A stretch of 64,000 nucleotides of DNA from Ilumatobacteraceae bacterium (GTDB lineage Bacteria; Actinomycetota; Acidimicrobiia; Acidimicrobiales; Ilumatobacteraceae), in NCBI GenBank assembly GCA_024643255.1, contig JAHENF010000012.1, positions 20,078 to 84,077 of the forward strand, in the 5' to 3' direction. Below are positions 17,164 to 25,665 of the stretch, in pieces (position 1 is the stretch's first letter; each line of letters starts with the position of its first letter). The notes under the pieces were generated by a model, which saw nothing but the letters and a program-made list of their open reading frames with translations, did not search any database and was not told where the DNA came from. The translations under genes and the position numbers were made by a program.

Positions 17164-17176
17164 TCGTCGCACGGAA

Positions 17177-17204
17177 CGTCACGTTTGACCCGGCACCGTG
17201 TGAC
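17177..17204. repeat. Short dispersed repeat CGTCACGTTTGACCCGG...GTGTGAC, copy 2
   Basis: A 28-base sequence nearly identical to 14390-14416 (one inserted G). It lies between the convergent ends of the ChbG-type gene and the small gene at 17229. It may help terminate transcription, but its repetition 2.8 kb away implies a repeat family. Function is unknown. Confidence 0.55.
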
Positions 17205-17228
17205 CGTGTGACGCGGGTGGTGCTGGGG

Positions 17229-17465
17229 TCAGGGTTGTGAGACGAGGTCGGCGATCGCCGCTGCTGCGGCGCCGGACTTCAGCTCGTCGAGGACCACTCC
17301 GGTGTGCCCCGACGCCTTGAGGACGCCACGCATGTACGCCACCGTCGGATCGAATTCGTCCGCGGCCGCGTCGACGAGCGGCACCGTGAACACGACATCG
17401 GCATCATCGGGGCCGTCGACGCGCTCGTCCTTCTTGGCGACCACCACGCGGTACTGGACGCTCAC
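17229..17465 (-). CDS. Small hypothetical protein coupled to mca (78 aa)
   Basis: Starts MSVQYRVVVAKKDERVDGPDD from GTG 17465, which overlaps the mca stop by 4 bases (GTGA). The sequence has alternating beta (QYRVVVAKK, ADVVFTVPL) and helix (PTVAYMRGVLKA) character and no Cys. No family is recognised. Tight coupling with mca suggests a role tied to mycothiol-dependent detoxification, but this rests only on position. Confidence 0.65.
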   Translation of the reverse strand: MSVQYRVVVAKKDERVDGPDDADVVFTVPLVDAAADEFDPTVAYMRGVLKASGHTGVVLDELKSGAAAAAIADLVSQP

Positions 17466-18370
17466 GGCGACACCCGCTCGCGCACGCCGGCGAACAGGTC
17501 GCGTTCACCGTCGTCCGCGGGGATCGATCCCACAAGCGACCGAGCGAGGATCCAGTCCTCCCAGCGATAGGCCTCGGTCATCTGGTCGTCGTCGACACCG
17601 AACCACCACGGCGCGTTCGGGTCGACCTGCGTCGCATGGGCACGCAACGCCCCCGTGCGCGCGTACATGTACCCGGTGATGTCGATGCGCGTCGTGATGC
17701 GGTGGTCCTGGCCGGGCCGATCGAGCCACTCCTGCTCGAACGGCGACTCGCCCTTCAATCGCAGAATCATCTCGTGGATGGCCATCATGCGGGCCTTCGA
17801 CCACACCGAGTAGTAGAGCTTCGACGGCGCGAACGGTTCACCGAGGTCGGGATACCAATCCGGATCCCCGGCGCGTTCGAATGCGAGCACCGAGATGTCG
17901 TGCACACGCAGATGATCGGGGTGCGGATAGCCGGCCTGGTCGTCGCCGTAGGTGATCATCACCTGTGGCCGCTCACGACGCACGATCGCCACGAGACGCC
18001 CGGTCGCTTCGTCGATGTCGGCCTGGTGAAAGCAGTCGGGGTTGGCGTTCGGTTCGGTGTCGGCCATGCCCGAGTCCCGATATCCGAGCATCTCGACGAC
18101 GTCGAAGCCGATGATCTCGGCCGATGCGGCCAGCTCGCTCGACCGCATCGAGGCGACGAGCGCTCGTTCCTCGTCGGGCTCGAGACCGTGGAAGGGCTGG
18201 CCGGGTTCGCGCAATGACGGATTCTGCAGATCGCCTTCCTCACCCCCGGTGCAGCACACCAGCACCGTTCGAACCCCCTCGTCGTGGTACATCGCCAACG
18301 TCGGCGCACCCTTGGATGCCTCGTCGTCCGGATGGGCGTGAACGGTCAACAACGTCAGGCGTTCGGTCAC
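17462..18370 (-). CDS. mca: Mycothiol S-conjugate amidase
   Basis: 302 residues, matching the family length of about 290-300. The zinc-binding AHPDDE motif is near residue 13 and HPDH near residue 145, as in Mca/MshB. The segment GGEEGDLQNPSL and the C-terminal YRWEDWILARS favour Mca over MshB. Mca cleaves mycothiol S-conjugates to a mercapturic acid and GlcN-Ins, clearing electrophiles in the cytoplasm. GTG 18370 is preferred because the conserved core begins a few residues later; the frame is open to 18526 but that part overlaps the divergent lipoprotein gene. Confidence 0.9.
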   Translation of the reverse strand: MTERLTLLTVHAHPDDEASKGAPTLAMYHDEGVRTVLVCCTGGEEGDLQNPSLREPGQPFHGLEPDEERALVASMRSSELAASAEIIGFDVVEMLGYRDSGMADTEPNANPDCFHQADIDEATGRLVAIVRRERPQVMITYGDDQAGYPHPDHLRVHDISVLAFERAGDPDWYPDLGEPFAPSKLYYSVWSKARMMAIHEMILRLKGESPFEQEWLDRPGQDHRITTRIDITGYMYARTGALRAHATQVDPNAPWWFGVDDDQMTEAYRWEDWILARSLVGSIPADDGERDLFAGVRERVSP

Positions 18371-18431
18371 CCGGGGGAGGTTACCGGCCACCGACGCGAC
18401 GATGCCCGACCGACCGCGTACGATCCGGCGG

Positions 18432-19121
18432 GTGACCGGCCACATCACGAAGCGCTCGAAGGTGTTCATCGCTGCCTGCCTGGCAATCGGGCTGCTCGCA
18501 GCCGGATGCGACACGGGCGACGGCAAACAGCTGCAGCCCTACGACCCAGCGGACTACCCACCACCGGCGACGACCAGCGATGTGGCGAACAGCACGGTGC
18601 TCAACGAGTTCGAGGGCCTCGGCGAGGTCGTCGGCTCGGTGCCGGTGCTGTCGGATGCCGGCAACGCAGAGGCGTTCACGCTGACCGCACCGTGGGTCAG
18701 CGGTGGCACGATCGATCCGCAGAACACGTGTGATGGGCTCGACCTCTCGCCGGCACTCAGCTGGGGTGGAGTCCCCGAGGGGACCGTCGAGATCGCGATC
18801 GCGATGGTCGACGACTCGGCGGTCAGCGACGGACAGCCGTTCGTGCACTGGGCGATCGCCGGGCTCGACCCCAACGAGATCGCCCTCGCCGAGGGCGATG
18901 TGCCCACTGGGGCCGTCCAGGCCCTCAACTACTTCGGCGACACCGGATACGGCGGCCCCTGTCCGCTCCCCGGCGACACCGCCCACCTGTACCGCCTCAC
19001 CGCATACGCGCTCAACACCTCGCTCCAACTTGCCGATGGAACACTTGCAAACGAGTTCTTGGCGGCCATCGCGAAGGCCACGATCGGGTCGACCGACCTG
19101 ACCGGGACCTATCAACGCTGA
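18432..19121 (+). CDS. YbhB/YbcL (PEBP, Raf-kinase-inhibitor-like) lipoprotein
   Basis: 229 residues from GTG 18432, with a basic N-terminus, hydrophobic stretch and lipobox LLAAGC, so a surface lipoprotein. ATG 18402 upstream is an alternative start. The PEBP fold is indicated by DLSPALSWGGVPEGTVEIAI, VHWAIAGL and GYGGPCPLPGDTAHLYRL, the usual ligand-pocket segments (D-x-S-P-x-L-x-W and G-x-x-G-P-x-P). PEBP proteins bind phospholipid head groups or phosphorylated ligands; bacterial members have no agreed function. It is divergent from mca. Confidence 0.85.
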   Translation: MTGHITKRSKVFIAACLAIGLLAAGCDTGDGKQLQPYDPADYPPPATTSDVANSTVLNEFEGLGEVVGSVPVLSDAGNAEAFTLTAPWVSGGTIDPQNTCDGLDLSPALSWGGVPEGTVEIAIAMVDDSAVSDGQPFVHWAIAGLDPNEIALAEGDVPTGAVQALNYFGDTGYGGPCPLPGDTAHLYRLTAYALNTSLQLADGTLANEFLAAIAKATIGSTDLTGTYQR

Positions 19122-19161
19122 CCGACGAGTCTCGACCCCCCACAACAGAAGCGAGCACGTT

Positions 19162-20913
19162 GTGCCAGTCGGCGACAGCGACAATCGGGCAGACGACCAC
19201 GCGTCGATTCCCCCTGCGCTCTCACTTCCACTGGCGATACGCGAGCTCCTCGACGCCGACCGCACCGCGGTGATCCTGTTGGGGCTCGATGGCCGGGTGC
19301 AGTCGGCGAACGAGACCGCCCTCGAGCTGCTCGGCGCCGAGTCGGTGCGGACGATGACCGTCGGGTCGGCAAGTCACGCGATCCTCCGGTCGATGCTCGA
19401 CCATGCACCTCGCCACCTGGTCAACGGCACCACCGACGGCGTCTGGCAGGGCGACATCGACCACATCGACGCGATGGGAGAACATCGAATCTTCCGTGCG
19501 ACCGTTGCCACGCGGCACGATTCGACGCTGCCGAACGGTGGCGTCATCGGTATCGCTGCACACGACGTGACGATCTCACGGCTGAACGCCGCGAGCCTGC
19601 GCCATCGCGCGACGCACGACTCGTTGACCGGCCTCGCCAACCGCCGACAGATCCTTGCGACGCTCGCCCACGCGCTGGGCGACCAGCGCGGTCATCCCGG
19701 ACACGTCGGCGCGATCTTCGTCGACTTCGATCGGCTGAAACACGTCAACGATGCGCTCGGCCATCAGGTCGGTGACCGCCTGCTCATCTCTGCGGCCCAA
19801 CGCCTGTCCGACTCGATCCGCTCCCACGACCGCGTGGCGCGCATCGGCGGCGACGAGTTCCTCGTGGTGTGCACGGGACTCGCCGACCTCTCGGCGGCGT
19901 TCGAACTCGCGGAGCGCGCCCGCCGGGCGCTGACAGGACGTCTGCGGTTGCGACAGCTCGATCTGCCGCTGTCGGTGAGCATCGGCGTCGCGGTGTCCGA
20001 CGACGAGGTGCTCTCCACCGAGGACGACCTGGCGGCGGCATCGACCCTCATCAGCAATGCCGACACCGCGATGTACGAGGCCAAGAGCAACGGGCGTGGC
20101 CGCAGCGTGTTGTTCACCTCGGCGATGCGTTCGGCAGCGCGCGAGCGTGCGGAACTGGCATCGGATCTCGCGCGGGCGATCGCCGATCGGCGCCTGACCA
20201 TCGACTACCAGCCGTTGTTCTCGACGGTGACCCATCAGGTGATCGGCGCCGAGGCCCTCGTGCGTTGGAACCATCCCCAGCGTGGGCTCATCCCGCCGAA
20301 CGAGTTCATCGCGATCGCCGAAGAGGCGGGTTCGATCGGCCAGCTCGGCGAGTTCGTCCTCGACCAGGCCCTGCTGGAGACACGCGTGTGGAGCGAGCGC
20401 GGTGTGATCGACGACGACTTCGCCGTCCACGTGAACGTCTCGAGCGTGCAGCTGGCGAGCGGCACCTTCGTCAATGCCGTGATGGGGATGTTGCGCACTC
20501 ACGGCGTGCGTCCGGATCAACTCGTGCTCGAGGCCCGCGAGACCGCACTGCTGGGGCGCAACGCGGACGCCGACCGATCCGTTCGAACATTGCGTCGACT
20601 CGGAGTGGGCATCGCGATCGACAACTTCGGAACTGGCGCGAACGCTCTGTCGGTGCTCACCGAGATCGGCGCCGACATCTTGAAGCTCGACGGCGCATTC
20701 GGGCTCCCTCATGGTGCTTCCGACACCGACACTCGGCTCGTTCGCGCCGTGGTGCTGCTGGCGCATGCGCTCGGCATGCGAGTGGTGGCCCAACGGGTGA
20801 GCGACATCGACCAGCTCCGCCACCTGCGCGCTGCGGGCTGCGATGCCCTGCAGGGAAACCTGCTCGCGCGCGCCGGCGCTGCCGCGGACATGGTGTCCTC
20901 AGCACCGTTCTGA
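19162..20913 (+). CDS. PAS-GGDEF-EAL protein with a degenerate EAL domain
   Basis: 583 residues, no membrane segment. A PAS-like sensor covers about 25-140. The GGDEF domain (about 150-320) has an intact active site at residues 229-233 and an RSHD inhibitory I-site five residues before it, so it should make c-di-GMP. The EAL domain (about 335-575) keeps E-A-L at 364-366, the Asn in VNVSSVQL and the Lys in LKLD, but the DDFGTG loop reads DNFGTG (Asn 488) and AEGVE reads AQRVS (Gln 544). Those Asp and Glu residues are needed for phosphodiesterase activity in RocR-type enzymes, so this half is probably a binding module. The degenerate call is inference from motifs. Confidence 0.88.
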   Translation: MPVGDSDNRADDHASIPPALSLPLAIRELLDADRTAVILLGLDGRVQSANETALELLGAESVRTMTVGSASHAILRSMLDHAPRHLVNGTTDGVWQGDIDHIDAMGEHRIFRATVATRHDSTLPNGGVIGIAAHDVTISRLNAASLRHRATHDSLTGLANRRQILATLAHALGDQRGHPGHVGAIFVDFDRLKHVNDALGHQVGDRLLISAAQRLSDSIRSHDRVARIGGDEFLVVCTGLADLSAAFELAERARRALTGRLRLRQLDLPLSVSIGVAVSDDEVLSTEDDLAAASTLISNADTAMYEAKSNGRGRSVLFTSAMRSAARERAELASDLARAIADRRLTIDYQPLFSTVTHQVIGAEALVRWNHPQRGLIPPNEFIAIAEEAGSIGQLGEFVLDQALLETRVWSERGVIDDDFAVHVNVSSVQLASGTFVNAVMGMLRTHGVRPDQLVLEARETALLGRNADADRSVRTLRRLGVGIAIDNFGTGANALSVLTEIGADILKLDGAFGLPHGASDTDTRLVRAVVLLAHALGMRVVAQRVSDIDQLRHLRAAGCDALQGNLLARAGAAADMVSSAPF

Positions 20914-20959
20914 CCGCTGCGCCCTCCCCATCGACGCACCGGTCGATACCCTGATCCAC

Positions 20960-21949
20960 GTGCCGCTGCCCCCGCCGCCCCCGCCCGGCTCCTCGGGCGC
21001 CTCCGGACCCCCGTCGTACGGATCCGGCACCTCCTCCGGCCCGTCGGGTCCGCTGCCGGTGCCACCCCCAGCTGCGGCTTCGGCGACCTGCTATCGCCAC
21101 CCCAACCGACCCGCCGGCCGTCGCTGCACCCGCTGCGGGAACCCGGCGTGCGAGTCCTGTCTCGTCCAGGCGAGCGTCGGAAGCCACTGTCTCGCCTGCG
21201 CAAAGGCCGGGCGGCCCGACGTGAAGACCCGCGCACGGTTCTGGTCGGCGCGCCAACCGATGCTGGTGACGATGACGCTGATCGCCTTCAATGTCGCCAT
21301 CTTCATCGGCGTGCTGCTGTTCACCCGTGACGCCGGCGCGCTCACGGGCAGCGTCACCGATGCACACCTGCGGTTCGGCCTGAGCCGCGAAGTCCTCGCC
21401 CAGCAGATCCGCTGGCAGAGCGCCGACGGCGTAATCGTCACCGAGCCGTACGGCTGGTATCGGCTCGTCACGTCCGGATTCATGCATTTCGGTGTCATCC
21501 ACGTGGCGTTCAACATGTATTTCCTCTATGTGCTCGGACGCATGTTGGAGCCCGCCATGGGTCGGGTGCAATTCCTGCTGCTGTACATGGCATCGCTGCT
21601 CGGCGGTTCCCTCGGCGTCATCGCGATCGGCGGTGTCGGCATCACCGCCGGGGCATCCGGCGCGGTCTTCGGACTGCTGGCGGCGGCGACGATCGGGCTC
21701 TGGCGCCGCGGTGTCAACCCGTTCACCACGGGGATCGGCGCCACGCTGATCCTCAACCTCTTCATCACGTTCGCGATCCCGGGAATCTCGATCGGGGGCC
21801 ATGTCGGAGGAATCATCGCCGGCTCGATCTGCGGTCTCGTGATGCTCGCTCCGTCGTACAAGAGCTTCCCGAAATGGGCGTCGTACGCCACCCCGATCGC
21901 CGTCGGGGCCGTCAGCGTCATCGCATCCGTCGTGATCGTGACGTCGTGA
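20960..21949 (+). CDS. Rhomboid-family intramembrane serine protease with zinc-ribbon N-terminus
   Basis: 329 residues from GTG 20960. The start is a Pro/Gly/Ser-rich stretch, then a B-box-like metal-binding module with CYRHPNRPAGRRCTRCG and CESC...CLAC (about residues 45-85). Six or seven hydrophobic helices follow from about 100. Catalytic residues are Ser in GASGAVFG and His in GGHVGG; AFNMYFLYVLG supplies the oxyanion Asn. The Cys-rich N-terminus is common in actinobacterial rhomboids and may recruit partners. Its substrate is unknown. GlpD starts 13 bases downstream. Confidence 0.88.
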   Translation: MPLPPPPPPGSSGASGPPSYGSGTSSGPSGPLPVPPPAAASATCYRHPNRPAGRRCTRCGNPACESCLVQASVGSHCLACAKAGRPDVKTRARFWSARQPMLVTMTLIAFNVAIFIGVLLFTRDAGALTGSVTDAHLRFGLSREVLAQQIRWQSADGVIVTEPYGWYRLVTSGFMHFGVIHVAFNMYFLYVLGRMLEPAMGRVQFLLLYMASLLGGSLGVIAIGGVGITAGASGAVFGLLAAATIGLWRRGVNPFTTGIGATLILNLFITFAIPGISIGGHVGGIIAGSICGLVMLAPSYKSFPKWASYATPIAVGAVSVIASVVIVTS

Positions 21950-21962
21950 TCGGGCCGCACTG

Positions 21963-23678
21963 ATGGGCCTGCGCGATCACCACCTCCAACGTCTGCGCCA
22001 CGAGCACTTCGACACCCTCGTCATCGGTGGCGGCATCAACGGCGCCGTGGCCGCAGCATCGCTGGCGGGCCGTGGCGCATCGGTGGCGCTGATCGACCGC
22101 GGTGACTTCGCCAGTTTCACGAGTCAGGCATCGTCCAACCTCGTCTGGGGCGGATTCAAGTATCTCGAGAACTACGAGCTGTGGCTCGTGTTCAAGCTGT
22201 GCCGATCGCGCAACCGCCTGATGAAGGCGTACCCGACCAACATCCGCCAGATCGGCTTCTACGCATCGCTGGACGAGTCGGCCCCCTACAAGCCCTGGTT
22301 CGCCGGGCTGGGGGCCCTCGGGTACTGGATCATCGGACAGTTCGGGACGAGGTCGCCGAGGCTGCTCTCGGCGGAGAAGATCGAGCGAGAAGAACCCGCG
22401 GTCGACACCACGAGCGTTGCGGGTGGCATCGAGTACTTCGACGGCATCCTCGTCGACAACGACGCCCGATTCGTGTTCTCGTTCGTCCGAGCGGCGATCG
22501 AGGCCGGGGCGGCTGCGGCCAACTACGTGGAACTCGTCTCGGCTCAGCGGGTCGACGGTCGTTGGATGGCGACAGTGCGCGACGTCGACCGGGGCGAGGA
22601 GTTCACGATCACGGCCTCCACGATCGTCAATGCTGCCGGTCCGTTCGTCGACGAACTCAACGAGGCCTGGGGGGTGCTCAGCGACCATCGCATCGTGTAT
22701 TCGAAGGGCATCCACCTGGTCGTGCCCCGACTGACGACACACGACCACCATCGGGTGCTCGCCTTCTTCGATGACACCCAGCGGCTGTTCTACGTGATTC
22801 CGATGGGTCGCCGATCGGTGATCGGCACCACCGACACCCGCGTCGACACGCCGTTCACCGAGGTGACCGACGACGACGTCGACTTCCTCCTGTCGCAGAT
22901 CAACGCCCGGCTCGATCTCGATACACCGCTGAGCCGCGCCGACATCATCGCCGAGCGCGTCGGTGTGCGCCCGCTGGTGGTGCCGACCGGGCAGCGGCGG
23001 CGATCATGGTTCCGGCGCGGCAAGGGCGATGCCGACCACTCGACGGTCGACTGGACCAAATTGAGCCGCAAGCACGCCGTCGAGGCCGATCGCGAGCGCG
23101 GCATCGTCACGATCTTCGGCGGCAAGCTGACCGACTGCCTCAACGTCGGCGAGGAGGTGGCCGACGAGATCGAGGCCCTCGGAGTTCCGCTCGAGGCCGA
23201 CCTGCGCAACTGGTACGGCGAGCCGGCGCAGGCCACACGCGACGAGTTCTATCGACAGGCGCGGCTGATGCACCTCGACGACTACCGCACGAAAGCCGAC
23301 ACCGAGCCGCTCACGGACCGGCTCTGGCGGCGCTACGGCCGGCGGGCGTTCGGCATGCTCGAAGCCATCCGCGAGGATCCGACCATGGCGTACGACGTGA
23401 TGGGCTCCGCCGACTATCTGCGGGCCGAGTTGTATTCGGCGGCGAGCTCGGAGATGGTGACCCGGCTCGAGGACTTCATGCGTCGCCGCTCGAAGATCGA
23501 GCTCGTGGTGCACGACGACGACATCGTGAGCTCAGCCGGTCTGTTCGATGTCGCCGAGATCCTCTTCGGCGACGACGCCGAGCAGCGACTGGCCGAGTAC
23601 TTCGGCGGCATCGAGAACATTCCGCCCGCTGTCGCCGCGCGCCGTTCGGCATCCGCCGGTGACGCCGAGACGACCTGA
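21963..23678 (+). CDS. glpD: FAD-dependent glycerol-3-phosphate dehydrogenase
   Basis: 571 residues. The FAD-binding GGGINGA lies near residue 22, followed by ALIDRGDFASFTSQASSNLVWGG (split here: DRGDFASFTSQ then ASSNLVWGG), the GlpD pattern. IGTTDT and the C-terminal helical domain with DYRTKADTEPLTDRLWRRYG complete the family. It oxidises sn-glycerol 3-phosphate to dihydroxyacetone phosphate and feeds electrons to the quinone pool at the membrane. Start ATG 21963. The biosynthetic partner gpsA lies at 53 kb. Confidence 0.9.
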   Translation: MGLRDHHLQRLRHEHFDTLVIGGGINGAVAAASLAGRGASVALIDRGDFASFTSQASSNLVWGGFKYLENYELWLVFKLCRSRNRLMKAYPTNIRQIGFYASLDESAPYKPWFAGLGALGYWIIGQFGTRSPRLLSAEKIEREEPAVDTTSVAGGIEYFDGILVDNDARFVFSFVRAAIEAGAAAANYVELVSAQRVDGRWMATVRDVDRGEEFTITASTIVNAAGPFVDELNEAWGVLSDHRIVYSKGIHLVVPRLTTHDHHRVLAFFDDTQRLFYVIPMGRRSVIGTTDTRVDTPFTEVTDDDVDFLLSQINARLDLDTPLSRADIIAERVGVRPLVVPTGQRRRSWFRRGKGDADHSTVDWTKLSRKHAVEADRERGIVTIFGGKLTDCLNVGEEVADEIEALGVPLEADLRNWYGEPAQATRDEFYRQARLMHLDDYRTKADTEPLTDRLWRRYGRRAFGMLEAIREDPTMAYDVMGSADYLRAELYSAASSEMVTRLEDFMRRRSKIELVVHDDDIVSSAGLFDVAEILFGDDAEQRLAEYFGGIENIPPAVAARRSASAGDAETT

Positions 23679-23687
23679 ACTCCCGCG

Positions 23688-24485
23688 ATGATCGGTTCGA
23701 TCCGACACTGGCTCACCGGCGAGCGCACCCCCGTCGAGTTCGACGAGGCTTGGCGGCCACTGCTCCAGCGGAACTTCCAACACTGGAACTTGTTGACTCC
23801 GAACGAGTTGCAGCGCATGGAGATGCTCGTGGCGGGCTTCTTCCACCGCACGAGATGGGAAGCGGCCAACGGGTTCAGCCTGACCGATGGCATCAAGGTG
23901 ATGATCGCAGCGCAAGCGTCCATGCTGCTGCTCGGCCTGGATCTCGACGAGTACCCGCAGCTGACGTCGGTGATCGTGCATCCGTCCACCATGCGGTTGC
24001 ACGGCGAGTACTCCGCCGGCGGGAGCCTGCGGACGTCGGGCACGCAGAGCCTGCTCGGACAGGCCCACTACCAGGGCCCTGTCGTGCTGTCGTGGAACGC
24101 GGCCAGACGCGGCGCCCAGTTCCCCGACTTCGGCGAGAACGTCGTGTACCACGAGTTCGCACACCGCCTCGACATGCTCGACGGCGTCAACGACGGCACC
24201 CCGCCGCTCGACGACGAGTCGGCGCGGCAGCGTTGGATCGAGGTCTGCACGACCGCCTACGACGTCGTCCGGGCCGAGGGGTCGCCGGTGCTCAGGCCGT
24301 ACGCCGGGACGAACCCCGCCGAGTTCTTCGCCGTTGCCACCGAGGTGTTCTTCAACCGCCCGGTCGCGCTCGACGAACACGAACCGGCGCTGTACGCCGA
24401 GTTGCGCGGGTTCTACCATCAGGACCCTGCGGCGCGACGGCGACTGCTCACACCTCTCGACGCCCGGCAAGACCCCACCTCCTGA
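23688..24485 (+). CDS. MtfA-family (M90) zinc peptidase
   Basis: 265 residues. The metal site HEFAHRLD (HExxH) is near residue 152, with the third ligand Glu in NPAEFFAVATEVFF. The N-terminal LTPNELQRMEMLVAGFF and the VHPSTMRLHGEYSAGG segments are typical of MtfA. In E. coli MtfA binds the Mlc repressor and acts as an aminopeptidase linked to glucose PTS control; whether that applies in an actinobacterium is doubtful. It starts 9 bases after glpD and is likely co-transcribed. Confidence 0.87.
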   Translation: MIGSIRHWLTGERTPVEFDEAWRPLLQRNFQHWNLLTPNELQRMEMLVAGFFHRTRWEAANGFSLTDGIKVMIAAQASMLLLGLDLDEYPQLTSVIVHPSTMRLHGEYSAGGSLRTSGTQSLLGQAHYQGPVVLSWNAARRGAQFPDFGENVVYHEFAHRLDMLDGVNDGTPPLDDESARQRWIEVCTTAYDVVRAEGSPVLRPYAGTNPAEFFAVATEVFFNRPVALDEHEPALYAELRGFYHQDPAARRRLLTPLDARQDPTS

Positions 24486-24494
24486 CGCCGAGCG

Positions 24495-25322
24495 ATGCCC
24501 ATCCTCCTCGGCGCGCTGGCGTCGGTCCTGATCGGATGCTCCGACTTCCTCGGGCGCTACGGCACGCGCCGATCGAACGCGATCACGGCGACGAGCGGAG
24601 CGATGCTCGGAGGTGCCGTGGTCGCCGCCTGTGCACTGCTGGTGATCCCGAGCGTGTTCAGCGCCCGCGACGTCGGGCTCGGCGCTGCCTCGGGTGTGCT
24701 CGTCGGCCTGGCACTGGCCTCGCTCTACGAGGCGATGTCGGTCTCCTCGGCAGCGGTCGCCGGCCCGCTGGTTGCGCTGGGAGCTGCAATCATCCCGCTG
24801 CTGTGGGATGTGACCAGAGGCAACACCCCGTCCGGCCTCGTGGCGGCCGGCGTCGTCGTGGCGATCGCCAGCCTGCTGCTCGTGATGTACTCGCCGGCGC
24901 TGCAGGGCACCCTGCGGCGAGGTGTCGGGTTGTCGCTGATCGCCGCCGTGCTCTTCGGGATCTCGTTCACGATGGTCGGCGAGGCCGGCGAGGACAGCGG
25001 GGCCTGGGCGCCCGCCGCGCAGCGCACGGTGGCGCTCGGCGTGATGCTGCTGCTGGCAACGGTGCGTCGGGTGCCGCGCTTGCCGAAGCGGTCACTGATC
25101 GGTCCGATGCTGGTGTCGGGGACCTGCGGCTCGCTGGCGATCGTGGCGTTCGCGCTCGGTACCCAACAGGGTTCGCTCGCTGCGGTGGCCGTGTCGGCGT
25201 CGATGTTCCCCGCCGTCTCCGCGACACTCGCTGCCGCCTTCGACGAAGACACCCTGCGTTGGTGGCAGATGGTCGGGATCCTCGGAGTCGTCGCAGGGAT
25301 CGCACTGATGGCCATCGGCTGA
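24495..25322 (+). CDS. EamA/DMT-superfamily transporter
   Basis: 275 residues with about ten hydrophobic helices arranged as two EamA repeats (first half LLGALASVLIGCSDFLGRYG..., second half GVGLSLIAAVLFGISFTMVG...). The ending VGILGVVAGIALMAIG is typical of the last helix. DMT proteins move metabolites such as amino acids or nucleosides across the inner membrane; no substrate can be given. It begins 9 bases after the MtfA gene, making a glpD-mtfA-eamA run. Confidence 0.82.
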   Translation: MPILLGALASVLIGCSDFLGRYGTRRSNAITATSGAMLGGAVVAACALLVIPSVFSARDVGLGAASGVLVGLALASLYEAMSVSSAAVAGPLVALGAAIIPLLWDVTRGNTPSGLVAAGVVVAIASLLLVMYSPALQGTLRRGVGLSLIAAVLFGISFTMVGEAGEDSGAWAPAAQRTVALGVMLLLATVRRVPRLPKRSLIGPMLVSGTCGSLAIVAFALGTQQGSLAAVAVSASMFPAVSATLAAAFDEDTLRWWQMVGILGVVAGIALMAIG

Positions 25323-25398
25323 GCAGGGACACAACCCGCCTGAGCTGGGGCGATTCGACCTCGACAACTCTGTGACAGCCCCTCGTCATGATGAGGCC

Positions 25399-25635
25399 AT
25401 GATCACCAACACCTCCTCACTTCGCCGGGCAATGGCCGAACAGCCCACTGCCGTCGAGCAGCTCACGCTGCTCCCGAACGATTCGGTGACGGCCCGGTTC
25501 CGTCTCACCCGCGAGACCCGCGAGCGTGGCCTTCGTCACGTCGCCGAGATCCGCCGGATGCTCGCCGAGCGCTCCGACGCCACCGTCATCGCTCCGGTGG
25601 GTTCGCTCCATCCCCGCCACGATCGAGCGGCCTGA
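25399..25635 (+). CDS. Small hypothetical protein (78 aa)
   Basis: Begins MITNTSSLRRAMAEQPTAVE from ATG 25399 with GATGAGG six bases upstream. The second half, RFRLTRETRERGLRHVAEIR then RMLAER, is a basic amphipathic helix of a type seen in small actinobacterial proteins. It contains VEQLTLLP, faintly like a clamp-binding peptide. No family name can be given. An in-frame upstream ATG at 25372 lacks a good ribosome site. Confidence 0.5.
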   Translation: MITNTSSLRRAMAEQPTAVEQLTLLPNDSVTARFRLTRETRERGLRHVAEIRRMLAERSDATVIAPVGSLHPRHDRAA

Positions 25636-25665
25636 GCCGATCGACGTGGTCGATGCCGAGTGTGA

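Noticed and set aside
15718..17172. A 484-residue minus-strand open frame
   Set aside because: It is the reverse-strand shadow of the nuclease lipoprotein and ChbG-type genes and has no recognisable motif.
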